Below are positions 26,542 through 35,959 of a DNA stretch of 64,000 nt, piece by piece (the stretch's first letter is position 1; every line of letters starts with the position of its first letter). The notes beneath the pieces were generated by a model. The model was not told where the DNA came from and searched no databases. It worked only from the letters and a program-made list of their open reading frames with translations. The translations under genes were made by a program, and so were the position numbers. The stretch lies in NCBI GenBank assembly GCA_052388455.1, contig JBQTIA010000063.1, positions 3,063-67,062 on the forward strand. Reading direction: 5' to 3'. This DNA comes from CAZSNH01 sp052388455. Its GTDB lineage: Bacteria; Pseudomonadota; Alphaproteobacteria; Rhizobiales; Hyphomicrobiaceae.

Positions 26542-26890
26542 GGACGATCGCTGGTGGGATGACAACGGCCCCATTCCGGTTTCGGATGCTGAATGGGACC
26601 CACCGATGACCGAGCAAGAAATCATGACGGCTGCGCTATCTGATCCGGACGCACAGCCCCTAACCAAGGCGCAGCTTTCGCGCATGCGCCGTATCTCGTT
26701 CGCCAAGCATGTCCGGTTCATACTCGGGCTCAGCCAGGACGAGTTTTCGCGACGCTTTGGCATCCCTATCGGAACTCTGCGCGACTGGGAGCAGCATCGC
26801 ACCGAGCCCGATACGGCCGCGCTGAGCTATTTGAAGGTCATCAAGGCCAATCCAAAGGCTGTGGCGAGGGCGCTTCAGCCGGTAGGCTGA
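26459..26890 (+). CDS. Helix-turn-helix antitoxin paired with BrnT
   Basis: A DNA-binding antitoxin-type protein. The C-terminal half (about 75-140) is an Xre-like helix-turn-helix domain: FAKHVRFILGLSQDEFSRRFGIPIGTLRDWEQHRTEPD, ending in YLKVIKANPKAVARAL. The N-terminal part contains WWDDNGPIPVSDAEWDPP, which reads as genuine coding sequence. The start is uncertain: ATG 26459 overlaps brnT by about 80 bases, while ATG 26606 would lose the Trp-rich part. It probably neutralises BrnT and represses the pair, as in the family. It looks intact although the toxin gene is not. Confidence 0.8.
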   Translation: MKTASGSSRHARRTEKNRIVTTGKRYLKDDRWWDDNGPIPVSDAEWDPPMTEQEIMTAALSDPDAQPLTKAQLSRMRRISFAKHVRFILGLSQDEFSRRFGIPIGTLRDWEQHRTEPDTAALSYLKVIKANPKAVARALQPVG

Positions 26891-27138
26891 ATCCCGGGAT
26901 GAATCGGCATGAATCCGGGACACGATACCGATCTGCCTGCTTGAGTAGTGTCCCTTGATACCTTCATGGCCGCGTCGCGCAGCGATCACGCGTGAAACGC
27001 GCGACAGACGGCCACCCACGACAAGAATCAGCACACGCGCGGCGGACTTCGCCGAGGCGGTCGGCCGACCCATCCCCCCGAATTCCGCCACGAATCCCGG
27101 TCAGACGCCCTCTTTGGTTCGCGAGGGAGAACACACGC

Positions 27139-27687
27139 ATGACGCGCAGGGTTTTGTGGCTGGCGATGGCAGCGATTTTCGCCGTTGTGGCGGCGGTGCC
27201 GAGAGGCGAGGCGGCCTCCGCGCGGGAGATCGACGTAGATGTGCGCGCGACGCTCGACAAGTTCTTCTACGACATCCGCGGCGCCAACGATCTGGCCAAC
27301 AAGTCGGTCGGCATCCTCGTCTTTCCCTCAGTGGTCAAGGCGGGCATCGGCATCGGCGGCGAGTACGGCGAGGGCGCGCTGCTGATCGGCGGGCGAACGG
27401 CGGACTACTACAACACGGTTTCGGCTTCGATCGGCTTCCAGCTCGGCGTGCAGGAGCGGTCGATCATCATCATGTTCATGACACAGTCAGCGCTCGATCA
27501 GTTCCGCCGCACGGCCGGGTGGAAGGTCGGCGTCGACGGGTCCATCGCCATCGTCACCCTCGGCGTCGGCGGCTCCATCGACACCAACAAGATCACCAGC
27601 CCCGTCATCGGCTTCATTCTCGATCCCAAGGGGCTGATGTACAATCTGACGCTGGAAGGCTCGAAGATCACGCGGATCAACCGCTAA
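27139..27687 (+). CDS. Secreted SYLF/YSC84-domain protein
   Basis: A 182-residue exported protein with a signal peptide (MTRRVLWLAMAAIFAVVAAVPRGEA). The remainder is a SYLF (YSC84-like) lipid-binding domain: DLANKSVGILVFPSVVKAGIGIGGEYGEGALL, YYNTVSASIGFQLGVQ, and IIIMFMTQSALDQFR. Eukaryotic members bind phosphoinositides; the role of periplasmic bacterial members is not established. ATG 27139 has GAGGGAGA at 27123. A stem-loop follows the stop. Confidence 0.88.
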   Translation: MTRRVLWLAMAAIFAVVAAVPRGEAASAREIDVDVRATLDKFFYDIRGANDLANKSVGILVFPSVVKAGIGIGGEYGEGALLIGGRTADYYNTVSASIGFQLGVQERSIIIMFMTQSALDQFRRTAGWKVGVDGSIAIVTLGVGGSIDTNKITSPVIGFILDPKGLMYNLTLEGSKITRINR

Positions 27688-27718
27688 GCATCGTCGCGCA
27701 CGGAAAGCACACATGATA

Positions 27719-27746
27719 AGGGCCAGGCTTGCGAGAGCCCGGCCCT
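27719..27746. terminator. Bidirectional stem-loop between convergent genes
   Basis: AGGGCC at 27719-27724 pairs with GGCCCT at 27741-27746, and GGCT (27726-27729) with AGCC (27736-27739). One A/C mismatch separates the two parts and the loop is TGCGAG. It lies between the convergent SYLF gene and a small secreted-protein gene. There is no T-tract on either side, so it may act with Rho or as a transcript end stabiliser. Confidence 0.5.
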
Positions 27747-27771
27747 GGTAGCTCGGAGAGGCGTGAACCGC

Positions 27772-28005
27772 TCAGCGCCACCACTTGTTGTGGGGACGGC
27801 ACCAGACGCGACCCCAGCGGGTGTGGCGATGCCAGCCGCGCACGCCGAGCCGGCAGGCGCGATGCCAGCCGTGCACCTTCTCGACCGACGAAGGCTGTGC
27901 CGCGGTGGCGGAGGCAACGCCCGCTCCCGGTGCGGCCGACGCCGGCATGGCAAGTACGGCGGCGGCGAGCAGTCCCGCGCCGGCGACACATCCAAGCTGC
28001 TTCAT
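27772..28005 (-). CDS. Small secreted Trp/His/Arg-rich protein
   Basis: A 77-residue protein with a signal peptide ending at ASA (about residue 24). The mature 50 residues are basic and carry VEKVHGWHRACRLG and WHRHTRWGRVWCRPH, with two cysteines. Similar tiny exported proteins occur in many Hyphomicrobiales; their function is unknown. ATG 28005 follows AGGGAGATCATC, a good ribosome-binding site. Confidence 0.75.
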   Translation of the reverse strand: MKQLGCVAGAGLLAAAVLAMPASAAPGAGVASATAAQPSSVEKVHGWHRACRLGVRGWHRHTRWGRVWCRPHNKWWR

Positions 28006-28225
28006 GATGATCTCCCTTTGAGGTTTTGCGCGCCCCAGCTCCTGTCGGTGGCCAGAAATCGCGACCCTCGTTCAACGTGGTGCGAGCCGGATTTCCGTCG
28101 CAGCGCGCAGGGGAGGTAATGCACGCAAACTTCAATGGTTCCGCCAAAGCATTTCGCACCAGTGCGCCGTCGTGCAGTGCTCGGAACAGTGAATAGCCAA
28201 GCCCATTCGCCGGACCTCGGCTCGA

Positions 28226-30010
28226 TCACCGTGCACGCGATGCGAGGAACGCCCGCCATCCGCCGGTGGCCGTGATGTCGAGGGCGCCGCGGACGGCGTG
28301 CGCCTCGCACAAGAAACCTTTCGCCGACGAGCCGTCGTCGAGTTTCACGGTACCGATGCCGAGCGGCGGCGGGATGAGCGCTACGAACGACCCGAACGCC
28401 GCATCGTCCAGCTCGTAGAGTTCGACCTCGATGCAACCGGCGCCCTCGCTGTCGAAGACGAGTCCCGGCTTCGGCGGAACGGTGCCCGCGAGTGCGTAGA
28501 AGCTGTAGCCGGGTGCGGTGCGGGCGGTCCTGATGAAGCGGGCGCGGCGCTCGCTGAGCTGCCCGTGCAGCGGCTGGCCGGAAAGATGCGCGCCGACGAC
28601 GGCAACCTGAATGCCCCTTTGCAGTTTCGGCGCGACGGGGGGCGTGGCGGTGAGCGGCGTCGGCGTTGCGCCGAGCGTCGCGTCGTCGATCGTGCGGTGA
28701 AGGCGATCGCCGAGCGTGGCGAGGAGGCGCTCGTCGAAGGCGCGTCCGATCAGCGTCACGCCGAAGGGAAGTCCGCTGGCGTTCATGCCCGCAGGCACGG
28801 CGAGGGCGGACAGGTCCATCAGGTTCACGAAGTTGGTGTAGAGGCCGAGATTGGAATTGAGGCGGACGGGATCGGCGAGCATATCGGCGATGCGATAGGT
28901 GGTGGGCGCGGTGGGCAGCAGGAGTACATCCATCTTTGACCATTCGGCCTCCGCCTGCCGCGTCAGCTCGGCGAGCCGGTAGAAGCCTTTGAAGGCATCC
29001 GTCGCTGTCAAGTCGCGCGCGCCGAGAATGATGCCGCGTACGGTCTCGTGCATCGCGTCCGGATTGCGTCCTGCGAAGTCCTCTATGGCCGCGAGACGCT
29101 CGGCGACCCAGGGACCGGAATAGAGCAGCTTGGCGGTCTCGGCGAAGGGCGTAAGGTCGATCTCGGCGACGGAGACGCCGAGGTCGCGTACGCGCGCAAG
29201 GGTCGCGAGATGCATCGCAAGGGCAGTTTTGTCGCCGAAGAACTCGAGCGGGGTGCTCGGAATGCCAACGCGCAGGGCAGCGGGGAAGGGGCGAGGTGTG
29301 AGGGCGGCCGGCGTCTGGCGGGCGAAGGCGTCTGCGGAATCGAAGACGGCCGCGGCCTCGAACACCTTCACTGCATCGGCCGCCGTCAGCGCGAAAATCG
29401 AGACACAGTCCAGGCTGCGGCAGGCGGGCACGACTCCGTGCGCGCTGATCAGCCCTTTCGAAGGTTTCAGGCCGATGAGATTGTTGAAGGCGGCCGGCAC
29501 GCGCCCCGAGCCCGCCGTGTCCGTTCCGAGCGCAAAGGCGACGAGCCCTTTCGCGACGGCGACTGCCGAACCCGAGCTGGAACCTCCGGAAATGTAGGCC
29601 GGATCGAAAGCGGAAGCGGGAATGCCGTAGGGTGAGCGCGTGCCGTTGAGCCCGGTCGCGAACTGATCGAGGTTGGTCTTGCCGATGAGGACGGCGCCCG
29701 CCGCTTCGAGCAGTTCGACCACTCTCGCGGATTGCTCGGAGACGTAGGCGAACTCCGGGCACGCGCAGGTCGTCGGCAGGCCGGCGACGTCGATGTTGTC
29801 CTTGACCGCGAAGGGGATGCCGTAGAGCGCCCCGCGCGGCGCCGCCTCGGTCTTTGCGAGGGCCTCGGCCTTCGGCACGAGCGTGATCCAGATCGGACGT
29901 TCGCCGTCGGCGTCGATGCGCCGGTAGACCTCTTCGATCACTTCGGATGGTGTGAATGTGCCGGACGCATATCCAGCCGCCAGCGTGGCCAGATCGAGCG
30001 AAAGGCTCAT
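28226..30010 (-). CDS. atzF: Allophanate hydrolase (AtzF type)
   Basis: Hydrolyses allophanate (N-carboxyurea) to ammonia and CO2. It is 594 residues. The amidase-signature domain holds the Ser-Ser-Lys triad: K70 in FAVKDNID, the cis-serine in GGSSSGSA (142-149), and the nucleophile S168 in DTAGSGR. The C-terminal domain (about 470-594), ending in KGFLCEAHAVRGALDITATGGW, matches the AtzF/DUR1,2 partner domain. The start overlaps the carboxylase stop (ATGA), so it is the last gene of the operon. In the pathway inferred here it finishes guanidine breakdown, taking the product of the DUF1989 pair. Confidence 0.93.
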   Translation of the reverse strand: MSLSLDLATLAAGYASGTFTPSEVIEEVYRRIDADGERPIWITLVPKAEALAKTEAAPRGALYGIPFAVKDNIDVAGLPTTCACPEFAYVSEQSARVVELLEAAGAVLIGKTNLDQFATGLNGTRSPYGIPASAFDPAYISGGSSSGSAVAVAKGLVAFALGTDTAGSGRVPAAFNNLIGLKPSKGLISAHGVVPACRSLDCVSIFALTAADAVKVFEAAAVFDSADAFARQTPAALTPRPFPAALRVGIPSTPLEFFGDKTALAMHLATLARVRDLGVSVAEIDLTPFAETAKLLYSGPWVAERLAAIEDFAGRNPDAMHETVRGIILGARDLTATDAFKGFYRLAELTRQAEAEWSKMDVLLLPTAPTTYRIADMLADPVRLNSNLGLYTNFVNLMDLSALAVPAGMNASGLPFGVTLIGRAFDERLLATLGDRLHRTIDDATLGATPTPLTATPPVAPKLQRGIQVAVVGAHLSGQPLHGQLSERRARFIRTARTAPGYSFYALAGTVPPKPGLVFDSEGAGCIEVELYELDDAAFGSFVALIPPPLGIGTVKLDDGSSAKGFLCEAHAVRGALDITATGGWRAFLASRAR

Positions 30011-33000
30011 TGCGCCGCCTCCGTCTCGCTCGCAGCGATGACGGCGAGCGTCTGGCCGAGCGCCACCGCCCGGCCTTCGGCACAGCGGATCTCCGATACG
30101 ATGCCGCTGACGGGCGCGACGACAGACATCTCCATTTTCATGGACTCCACCACGATCAGCAGCTCTCCGGCTGCGACGCGCATCCCGGCCTCGACGGCGA
30201 TCTTCCAGACCGCGCCGGGAACGGGGCTCTGCACCGCCACGGAGCCCGTCGGCAGAGAGTCCGCGTCATCGACCGGAGCGGACGCGGCGACAGGCGCATC
30301 TCCCGCGCGGTCGGCGGCCTGCCAGCGGGCGCGCTCCTCCTCGAAGGCCCGCTGCTGGCGAGCCTTGAAAGCGCGGATGCTCTCGGCCTCGCCGGCGAGG
30401 AAGGCGCGATAGTCCGCGAGACGGAAGGTCGTTTCCTCGATGCGCAGCTCGCGGGCACCAGTGAGAAAGCCATCGCGGAAGTCGGCCAGCTCGTCGGCCG
30501 TGACGGGATAGAAGCGGATCTGATCGAAGAACCGCAGCAGCCACGGCTCGTCCTCGGTGAACACCGGCGTCGTGCGGTAGGTGTTCCAGACTTGGCAGGT
30601 GCGCCCGTAGAGCTGATAGCCGCCGGGGCCCTCCATGCCGTAGATGCACATGTAGGCGCCGCCGATGCCGACGACGTTGTCGGGAGTCCAGGTGCGGGCG
30701 GGATTGTATTTGGTCGTCACGAGACGGTGTCGCGGGTCGACGGGTGTTGCGACCGGAGCGCCGAGGTACACGTCACCGAGCCCGAGCACGAGGTAGCTCG
30801 TCTCGAACACGATTCGTTTGACGTCCTCGATGCTGTCGAGTCCGTTGATGCGGCGGATGAATTCGATGTTCGACGGGCACCACGGCGCATCGGGACGCAC
30901 GGACTGCGCATATTTGTCGATGGTTTTCTGCACAGCGGGGTCGTCCCACGAGAGGGGCAGATGCACGATGCGGGACGGCACCTCGATGGCATCGAGATCG
31001 GTCATCCCCTCTTCGATGATCTGCAGCGCCGCGAGCAGCCGCGCCAGCGGCAGCACGGCGCTGTCGTAGTGGATCTGCAGGGATCGGATGCCGGGGGTCT
31101 GGTCGATGATGCCGGCAAGGCCCTCGAACGCGATGGCTTTGCCGAGTGCCTGCATCAGCGCGTGGACGCGGAAGCGCAGTTCGAGGTCGAGGACGATGGG
31201 TCCGTATTCCACGAGCAGATACTTGTCGCCAGCGCGGCGATAGACGACGCGAGGTGAAACGGGGGTCTCCGCGCGCTCGCCGAGGATGCAGTCGTCGGCA
31301 CCGAGCGGGAGTGGATCGAGAGGGTCTGAGGGGGTGGCGGTCTTGAGCGATGCGATGGCCGCAGTCTGCGCCGCTTCGAGCGCCGCAGTTTCGAGCGGGG
31401 TCAGGCGCTGGAAGCGAACCGTGTCGCCCGGCCGGAGCTGGCCGATCTTCCACAACTCGGCAGCGACGACGGTGGCCGGGCAGACGAAGCCGCCGAGCGA
31501 GGGGCCGTCGGGACCTAGGATCACCGGCATGTCGCCGGTGAAATCGATCGCGCCAATGGCATAGGCGTTGTCGTGGATGTTGCTCGGGTGCAGTCCCGCC
31601 TCGCCGCCGTCGGCGCGGGCCCACTGCGGCTTCGGTCCGATCAGGCGGACTCCGGTGCGGTTGGAATTGTAGTGCACCTCCCAATCCGTCGCGAACAGCA
31701 TGTCGATGTCGGCGGACGTGAAGAAGTCTGGCGCGCCGTGCGGGCCGTAAAGAACGCCGATGCTCCAGGCATGTGTGAGCGCCGGCTTGAGGTCGTCCGG
31801 CAAGATTGCAGGAACCCATTCTGAGTTCGGTGCGGCACCGGGACCGTCGGCTGGCCTTCGGATGTGCAGGACGTCGCCCGTCAGCAGCGCGCGACCGCCA
31901 TGCCCGCCGAATTTGCCGAGGGTGAAGGTCGCCGAGCTGCCGAGGTAGGGTGGAACGTCGAAGCCGCCGCGGATGGCGAGATACGCGCGTGCCCCGGCTC
32001 CCTTGACGGTGCCGAGGTTCAGCGTCTCACCAGCCCTGACGTCGAATGCCTGCCAGAACGGCACCGAGCGGTCGCCGATGGTGGCGTTGAGTTCCGCTCC
32101 TGCGAGGCAGACGACGGCGTCGGTATTGAATCGCAGCGTCGGCCCCGCCAGCGTGATCTCCAGCGCCGGCGTACCTTCGTCGTTTCCGACGATGCGATTG
32201 GCCAGCCGGAAGGAGCGGTCGTCCATCGGCCCCGAAGGCGGCACGCCGACGGCCCAGAATCCGAGGCGGCCGGGCCAGTCCTGGAGGGTCGTCTGCGTGC
32301 CGGGCGACAGCACCTCCACGGTGCGGGCTTGATAAGCAAAAGTGGCCAGCGTGCTGGTCAGCATCCGGCCGTCCGCGAGGATGTCGGACGCCGCGAGCTG
32401 CCGCAGATATCCGAGATTGGTTTCGAGGCCGGCGATCACCGTCGTGTCGAGTGCGCTGCGCAGCCGGTCGAGTGCCTCCTCGCGCGTTTCACCGCGCACG
32501 ATGATCTTGGAGAGCATGGGATCGTAGTAGGGCGACACCTCGCTGCCGGTCTCGACCCAGGTCTCGACGCGGACGTTGCGCGGCCAGTTCACGTGCGTCA
32601 GCAGGCCGGCGCTCGGGCGGAACTCGCGTCCCGGATCCTCGGCGTAGAGGCGGACCTGGATCGACGCACCTTGTGGGCGGATGCGGGACTGATCGAGCAG
32701 CAGCGTTTCGCCGGCCGCCTGCCGCAGCATCCATTCGACGAGATCGATGCCGGTCACTTCCTCGGTGACGCCGTGCTCGACCTGCAGCCGCGTGTTGACT
32801 TCGAGGAAATAGAAGTCGTTCGTCTCGTTGTCGAAGAGGAACTCGACGGTGCCGGCGCTCTCGTACTTCACCCGCTCGCCGAGGCGGCGGGCGGTATCCC
32901 ACAGCGCTCGGCGGGTCCAGTCTGGAATGCCGGGTGCCGGCGTTTCCTCGATCACCTTCTGATTGCGGCGCTGGGCGGAGCAGTCGCGTTCTCCGAGCGA

Positions 33001-33663
33001 GATGACGCGCCCGCGTCCGTCGCCGAACACCTGCACCTCGATGTGCCTCCCGCGGGCGACGTACTTTTCGAGAAAGAGCCCGGCGTCCTTGAAGTTGTTG
33101 CGGGCCAGCCGTTCGACGCGCTCGTAGAGCGCCGGCAGCTCGGCGGCGGATGGGACGAGCTGCAACCCGATGCCGCCACCGCCGGCCGTGCTCTTCAGCA
33201 TCACCGGATAGCCGATGCGCTGCGCTTCCGACTCGGCCTCGGCGAGGTCGCGGATCAGGCCGGAACCGGGCGCGAGCGGCACGCCGGCCTCGACAGCCAG
33301 CTCGCGCGCCTTGTGCTTCAGGCCGAAGGCGCGCATGTGCTCCGGCTTCGGGCCGACAAAGACGATACCCGCCACGGCACAGGCTTCCGCAAAGCCGGGG
33401 TTCTCCGACAGGAAACCGTAGCCGGGGTGGATCGCCTCGGCACCTGTCGCACGTGCGGCGTCGAGAATGGCATCGATATTGAGATAGCTCTCAGCGGCCG
33501 GAGCCGGGCCGATGCCGATCGCCTCGCTCGCTTCTGCGACGTGCATGGAGTGTCGGTCGGCCTCGGAATAGACGGCGACGCTGGCCACGCCGAGACGGTC
33601 GAGCGTGCGGATGATGCGGCAGGCGATGGCGCCGCGGTTGGCGATGAGAACCTTCTTGAACAT
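30007..33663 (-). CDS. Biotin-dependent urea/guanidine carboxylase
   Basis: A 1218-residue single-chain biotin carboxylase. Order: biotin carboxylase domain (about 1-450; KVLIANRGAIACRII, GGGIGLQ, EVNTRLQVEHGVTEE), a KipA/AHS2-type carboxyltransferase region (TLQDWPGRLGFWAVGVPPSGPMD, about 475-780), a KipI/AHS1-type region (about 830-1040), and a C-terminal biotinyl domain with VESMKMEM (biotin on K1176). This is the architecture of urea carboxylase. However, the upstream guanidine-I riboswitch and two DUF1989 genes point to guanidine as the physiological substrate, as shown for related enzymes. It starts 5 bases after the second DUF1989 gene. Confidence 0.93.
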   Translation of the reverse strand: MFKKVLIANRGAIACRIIRTLDRLGVASVAVYSEADRHSMHVAEASEAIGIGPAPAAESYLNIDAILDAARATGAEAIHPGYGFLSENPGFAEACAVAGIVFVGPKPEHMRAFGLKHKARELAVEAGVPLAPGSGLIRDLAEAESEAQRIGYPVMLKSTAGGGGIGLQLVPSAAELPALYERVERLARNNFKDAGLFLEKYVARGRHIEVQVFGDGRGRVISLGERDCSAQRRNQKVIEETPAPGIPDWTRRALWDTARRLGERVKYESAGTVEFLFDNETNDFYFLEVNTRLQVEHGVTEEVTGIDLVEWMLRQAAGETLLLDQSRIRPQGASIQVRLYAEDPGREFRPSAGLLTHVNWPRNVRVETWVETGSEVSPYYDPMLSKIIVRGETREEALDRLRSALDTTVIAGLETNLGYLRQLAASDILADGRMLTSTLATFAYQARTVEVLSPGTQTTLQDWPGRLGFWAVGVPPSGPMDDRSFRLANRIVGNDEGTPALEITLAGPTLRFNTDAVVCLAGAELNATIGDRSVPFWQAFDVRAGETLNLGTVKGAGARAYLAIRGGFDVPPYLGSSATFTLGKFGGHGGRALLTGDVLHIRRPADGPGAAPNSEWVPAILPDDLKPALTHAWSIGVLYGPHGAPDFFTSADIDMLFATDWEVHYNSNRTGVRLIGPKPQWARADGGEAGLHPSNIHDNAYAIGAIDFTGDMPVILGPDGPSLGGFVCPATVVAAELWKIGQLRPGDTVRFQRLTPLETAALEAAQTAAIASLKTATPSDPLDPLPLGADDCILGERAETPVSPRVVYRRAGDKYLLVEYGPIVLDLELRFRVHALMQALGKAIAFEGLAGIIDQTPGIRSLQIHYDSAVLPLARLLAALQIIEEGMTDLDAIEVPSRIVHLPLSWDDPAVQKTIDKYAQSVRPDAPWCPSNIEFIRRINGLDSIEDVKRIVFETSYLVLGLGDVYLGAPVATPVDPRHRLVTTKYNPARTWTPDNVVGIGGAYMCIYGMEGPGGYQLYGRTCQVWNTYRTTPVFTEDEPWLLRFFDQIRFYPVTADELADFRDGFLTGARELRIEETTFRLADYRAFLAGEAESIRAFKARQQRAFEEERARWQAADRAGDAPVAASAPVDDADSLPTGSVAVQSPVPGAVWKIAVEAGMRVAAGELLIVVESMKMEMSVVAPVSGIVSEIRCAEGRAVALGQTLAVIAASETEAAQ

Positions 33664-33668
33664 TCGGG

Positions 33669-34316
33669 TCAGGCCCCCTTCGCCCAGATCAGCACTTCGA
33701 TGGGCGTCGGGTTGTAAGCGTTGCAGGGATTGTTGAGCTGGGGGCAGTTGGAGATGAGCACGACGATGTTCATCTCGGCGCGCAACTCGACGTATTTGCC
33801 CGGGCCCGAGAGCCCGTCCGCGAAGGTCAGCCCGCCGTCCGACGTCACCGGAACGTTCATGAAGAAATTGATGTTGTGGCCGATGTCGCGCTTGGTGAGC
33901 CCGAACCGCTCGTTCTCGGCGATGGCCAGCATGTAGCTGTCGCGGCAGGCGTGCATGGACTTCTTGTCGAGGGCGTAGCGCACCGTGTTGCTTTCCGTGG
34001 CGCAGGCGCCGCCGAGGGTGTCGTGGCGGCCGACGGTATCGGCGGTGATGATCAGCATGGGGCGTCCAAGGTCGGACAGGATGACGGTCCCCGCGCCGAG
34101 ATAGACGTTGCCCTGCTCGCGGAGAGTGTCGGTCGCCGAGTAGCGCTCGTGCGGGTCGTCGGCGTTGAAGAACAGCGTATCGGCGGCCTGGTTGCCCTCC
34201 ACATCGACGATGCGAAGCGTTTCTCCGCCGCCGAGCGTGTGCATCCAGTAGGTGCCGGCGGGCACCGTATTGCGATAGGTGGCCGCGGTGGCCGAGAGCG
34301 GGCTTTCCTTGATCAT
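33669..34316 (-). CDS. DUF1989 protein, urea carboxylase-associated protein 2 type (CgdB-like)
   Basis: A 215-residue DUF1989 protein. Motifs are AGTYWMHTLGGGETLRIVD near the start, GNQAADTLFF, IITADTVGRHDTLGG and NINFFMNVPV. Proteins of this pair, long annotated as urea carboxylase-associated, have been shown in other bacteria to form a carboxyguanidine deiminase that converts carboxyguanidine to allophanate and ammonia. The adjacent paralogue at 34329, the carboxylase and the riboswitch support that role here. Only 12 bases separate it from the paralogue upstream and 5 from the carboxylase downstream. Confidence 0.88.
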   Translation of the reverse strand: MIKESPLSATAATYRNTVPAGTYWMHTLGGGETLRIVDVEGNQAADTLFFNADDPHERYSATDTLREQGNVYLGAGTVILSDLGRPMLIITADTVGRHDTLGGACATESNTVRYALDKKSMHACRDSYMLAIAENERFGLTKRDIGHNINFFMNVPVTSDGGLTFADGLSGPGKYVELRAEMNIVVLISNCPQLNNPCNAYNPTPIEVLIWAKGA

Positions 34317-34328
34317 GGTCGGCTCCCT

Positions 34329-35048
34329 TTAGCAGCAGCCGATGTGGTGGACGCGGTTGTTCTCTAAGCCGCGGGTATTTTCCGGCGCGAACAGCCGGCA
34401 GGCATCGTCGTCTGGCGCGGGCTCACCCGCCGCAATTTCGAAGTGCACCGGCTTGCGCGGATAGCTGGGCGCCGGGTTCAGCGGATGCGGGCAGGTGTGG
34501 AGGAGGATGAGCGTGTCCATCTCGAACCGGAGCACGACGCGCGCACCGGCGTGCGATGCTGCCGGATCGAAGGTCAGGCGGCCGGTCTCGTCAGCGGAGA
34601 CTTTGCTGAACCAGTTGACGTTGGCGGCGAGGTCGCGCCGTCCGAGCCCGTATTTGGCGGCTTCGACGAGAAAGCTGTCGTGGCCGTTCTGCTGCCAGTC
34701 GTTGCGGTGGGTCTGGTAGCATGTCTCGCCCCATCGCGTGGCGACCTTGGCTTTGGAGGCGTTGCCGCACACCGTATCGTGCCAGCCGGCCGTATCCTCC
34801 ACGATCGAGCAGAAGATGCGGCCCATGTCCGAATAGAGGCAGTGGCCGCGCGTCAGCTTGAATGTGTGCTGGCACTTGAGCGTATCGGGTGCGTTGTAGC
34901 GCTCGAGCAGGTTGGCGGGATTGTAGAACAGCATACCTGCGTTGGCACCGCCCTCGACGTCGGTCAGCGTCAGGTGCGCGTTGCGGCGCATGATGAACGA
35001 CCAATGCTTGCCGCCCGGCAGGGTGTCCTCGTAAATGTCTCGGCTCAT
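34329..35048 (-). CDS. DUF1989 protein, urea carboxylase-associated protein 1 type (CgdA-like)
   Basis: A 239-residue paralogue of the neighbouring DUF1989 protein: GGKHWSFIMRRNAHLTLTDVEGGANAG, GHCLYSDMGRIFCSIVEDTAGWHDTVCG and NVNWFSKV. It is probably the second subunit of carboxyguanidine deiminase. The frame extends upstream, but ATG 35048 gives the typical start MSRDIYEDTLPGG. The 131 bases separating it from the transporter ATPase gene hold a 12-bp direct repeat with the ATPase 3' end (CGCAGGTGCGCT at 35152 and 35192). Confidence 0.87.
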   Translation of the reverse strand: MSRDIYEDTLPGGKHWSFIMRRNAHLTLTDVEGGANAGMLFYNPANLLERYNAPDTLKCQHTFKLTRGHCLYSDMGRIFCSIVEDTAGWHDTVCGNASKAKVATRWGETCYQTHRNDWQQNGHDSFLVEAAKYGLGRRDLAANVNWFSKVSADETGRLTFDPAASHAGARVVLRFEMDTLILLHTCPHPLNPAPSYPRKPVHFEIAAGEPAPDDDACRLFAPENTRGLENNRVHHIGCC

Positions 35049-35179
35049 GCTCTTCGGCTCCCCGGGCGCGGGTCTCGAAGAGACCGGCGCTCCAATCGGT
35101 CCGGGCCGTCCCGGTGCTGTTGCGATCGGGCAGGGCCGTCCCCGTCCGGAGCGCAGGTGCGCTCGGTTTCTTAGCTCCT

Positions 35180-35959
35180 CTAGCCGTCCGACGCAGGTGC
35201 GCTGTGCAACCCGTGGCCGTTGATCGCCAGCGAGGATTTGCGCGGCCACACCTCGATGTCCTGTGCGATGGTCGCGCCGCAACGTGGCACTTCCTCCGGG
35301 CGGTTGCGACGGCGTTCCAGCGCGACGACACGCGTACCGAGCCGGAAGGCCTCCGATAGATCGTGGGTGACCATGACGACCGTCATGCCGCGATCATGCC
35401 ACAGCGACTGCATCAGGGCGTGGATGTCGGCACGGATGCCCTGGTCCAGCGCTCCGAACGGCTCGTCGAGGAGCAGCACCTTCGGCTTTCGCATGATGGC
35501 CTGCGCCAGCGCGAGGCGCTGCTGCATTCCACCGGAGAGAGCCGCCGGGTACTTGGATTCATGGCCGGCGAGGCCGACGGCGGCGACCAGCGAACGGGCT
35601 TCGTCGATCGCGTGGCGTCGGGCCGCGCCGAACAGCCGGCCGATGCCTCGCGATCTCTCGAATTCGCGTCCGATGAGCACGTTGCCGAGCACGCTCAGGT
35701 GCGGAAACACCGAATAGCGCTGGAACACCACGCCGCGATCGGCGTCGGGCTCGGGTCTCAGCGGTTTGCCGTCGACGAGGATGGCCCCGCGCGTCGGCCG
35801 CTCTCCTCCGAGCAGCATCCGGAGAAAAGTGGTCTTTCCGCAGCCGGAGGGTCCGACGAGGGCGACGAAGGCGCCCGCAGCAATTTCGAGCGAGATGTTT
35901 TCGAGCACGATGGTGTCACCGTACTCCTTCCACACCCGGTCGAAGACGATCTCGCTCAT
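35180..35959 (-). CDS. NitT/TauT-type ABC transporter ATPase
   Basis: A 259-residue ATP-binding subunit. Walker A is GPSGCGKTT (about 36-44), the signature is ALSGGMQQRLALAQA, Walker B is VLLLDEPFGALD, and the switch is TVVMVTHDLSEA. It overlaps the permease stop by four bases (ATGA). In this operon it should energise uptake of the nitrogen substrate, inferred to be guanidine or a related compound. Confidence 0.93.
   Translation of the reverse strand: MSEIVFDRVWKEYGDTIVLENISLEIAAGAFVALVGPSGCGKTTFLRMLLGGERPTRGAILVDGKPLRPEPDADRGVVFQRYSVFPHLSVLGNVLIGREFERSRGIGRLFGAARRHAIDEARSLVAAVGLAGHESKYPAALSGGMQQRLALAQAIMRKPKVLLLDEPFGALDQGIRADIHALMQSLWHDRGMTVVMVTHDLSEAFRLGTRVVALERRRNRPEEVPRCGATIAQDIEVWPRKSSLAINGHGLHSAPASDG

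Noticed and set aside
26891..27138. tRNA or small gene in the gap after the antitoxin
   Set aside because: No cloverleaf arms or CCA-adjacent stem could be built by eye, and short frames lack ribosome-binding sites. Only a partial TCCCGGGA palindrome is present.
28226..33663. Ordinary urea amidolyase operon for urea nitrogen
   Set aside because: The guanidine-I aptamer and the two DUF1989 genes are not explained by urea use; guanidine explains all parts.
31864..33717. Plus-strand frame of 617 codons
   Set aside because: Antisense to the carboxylase gene; no recognisable domains.
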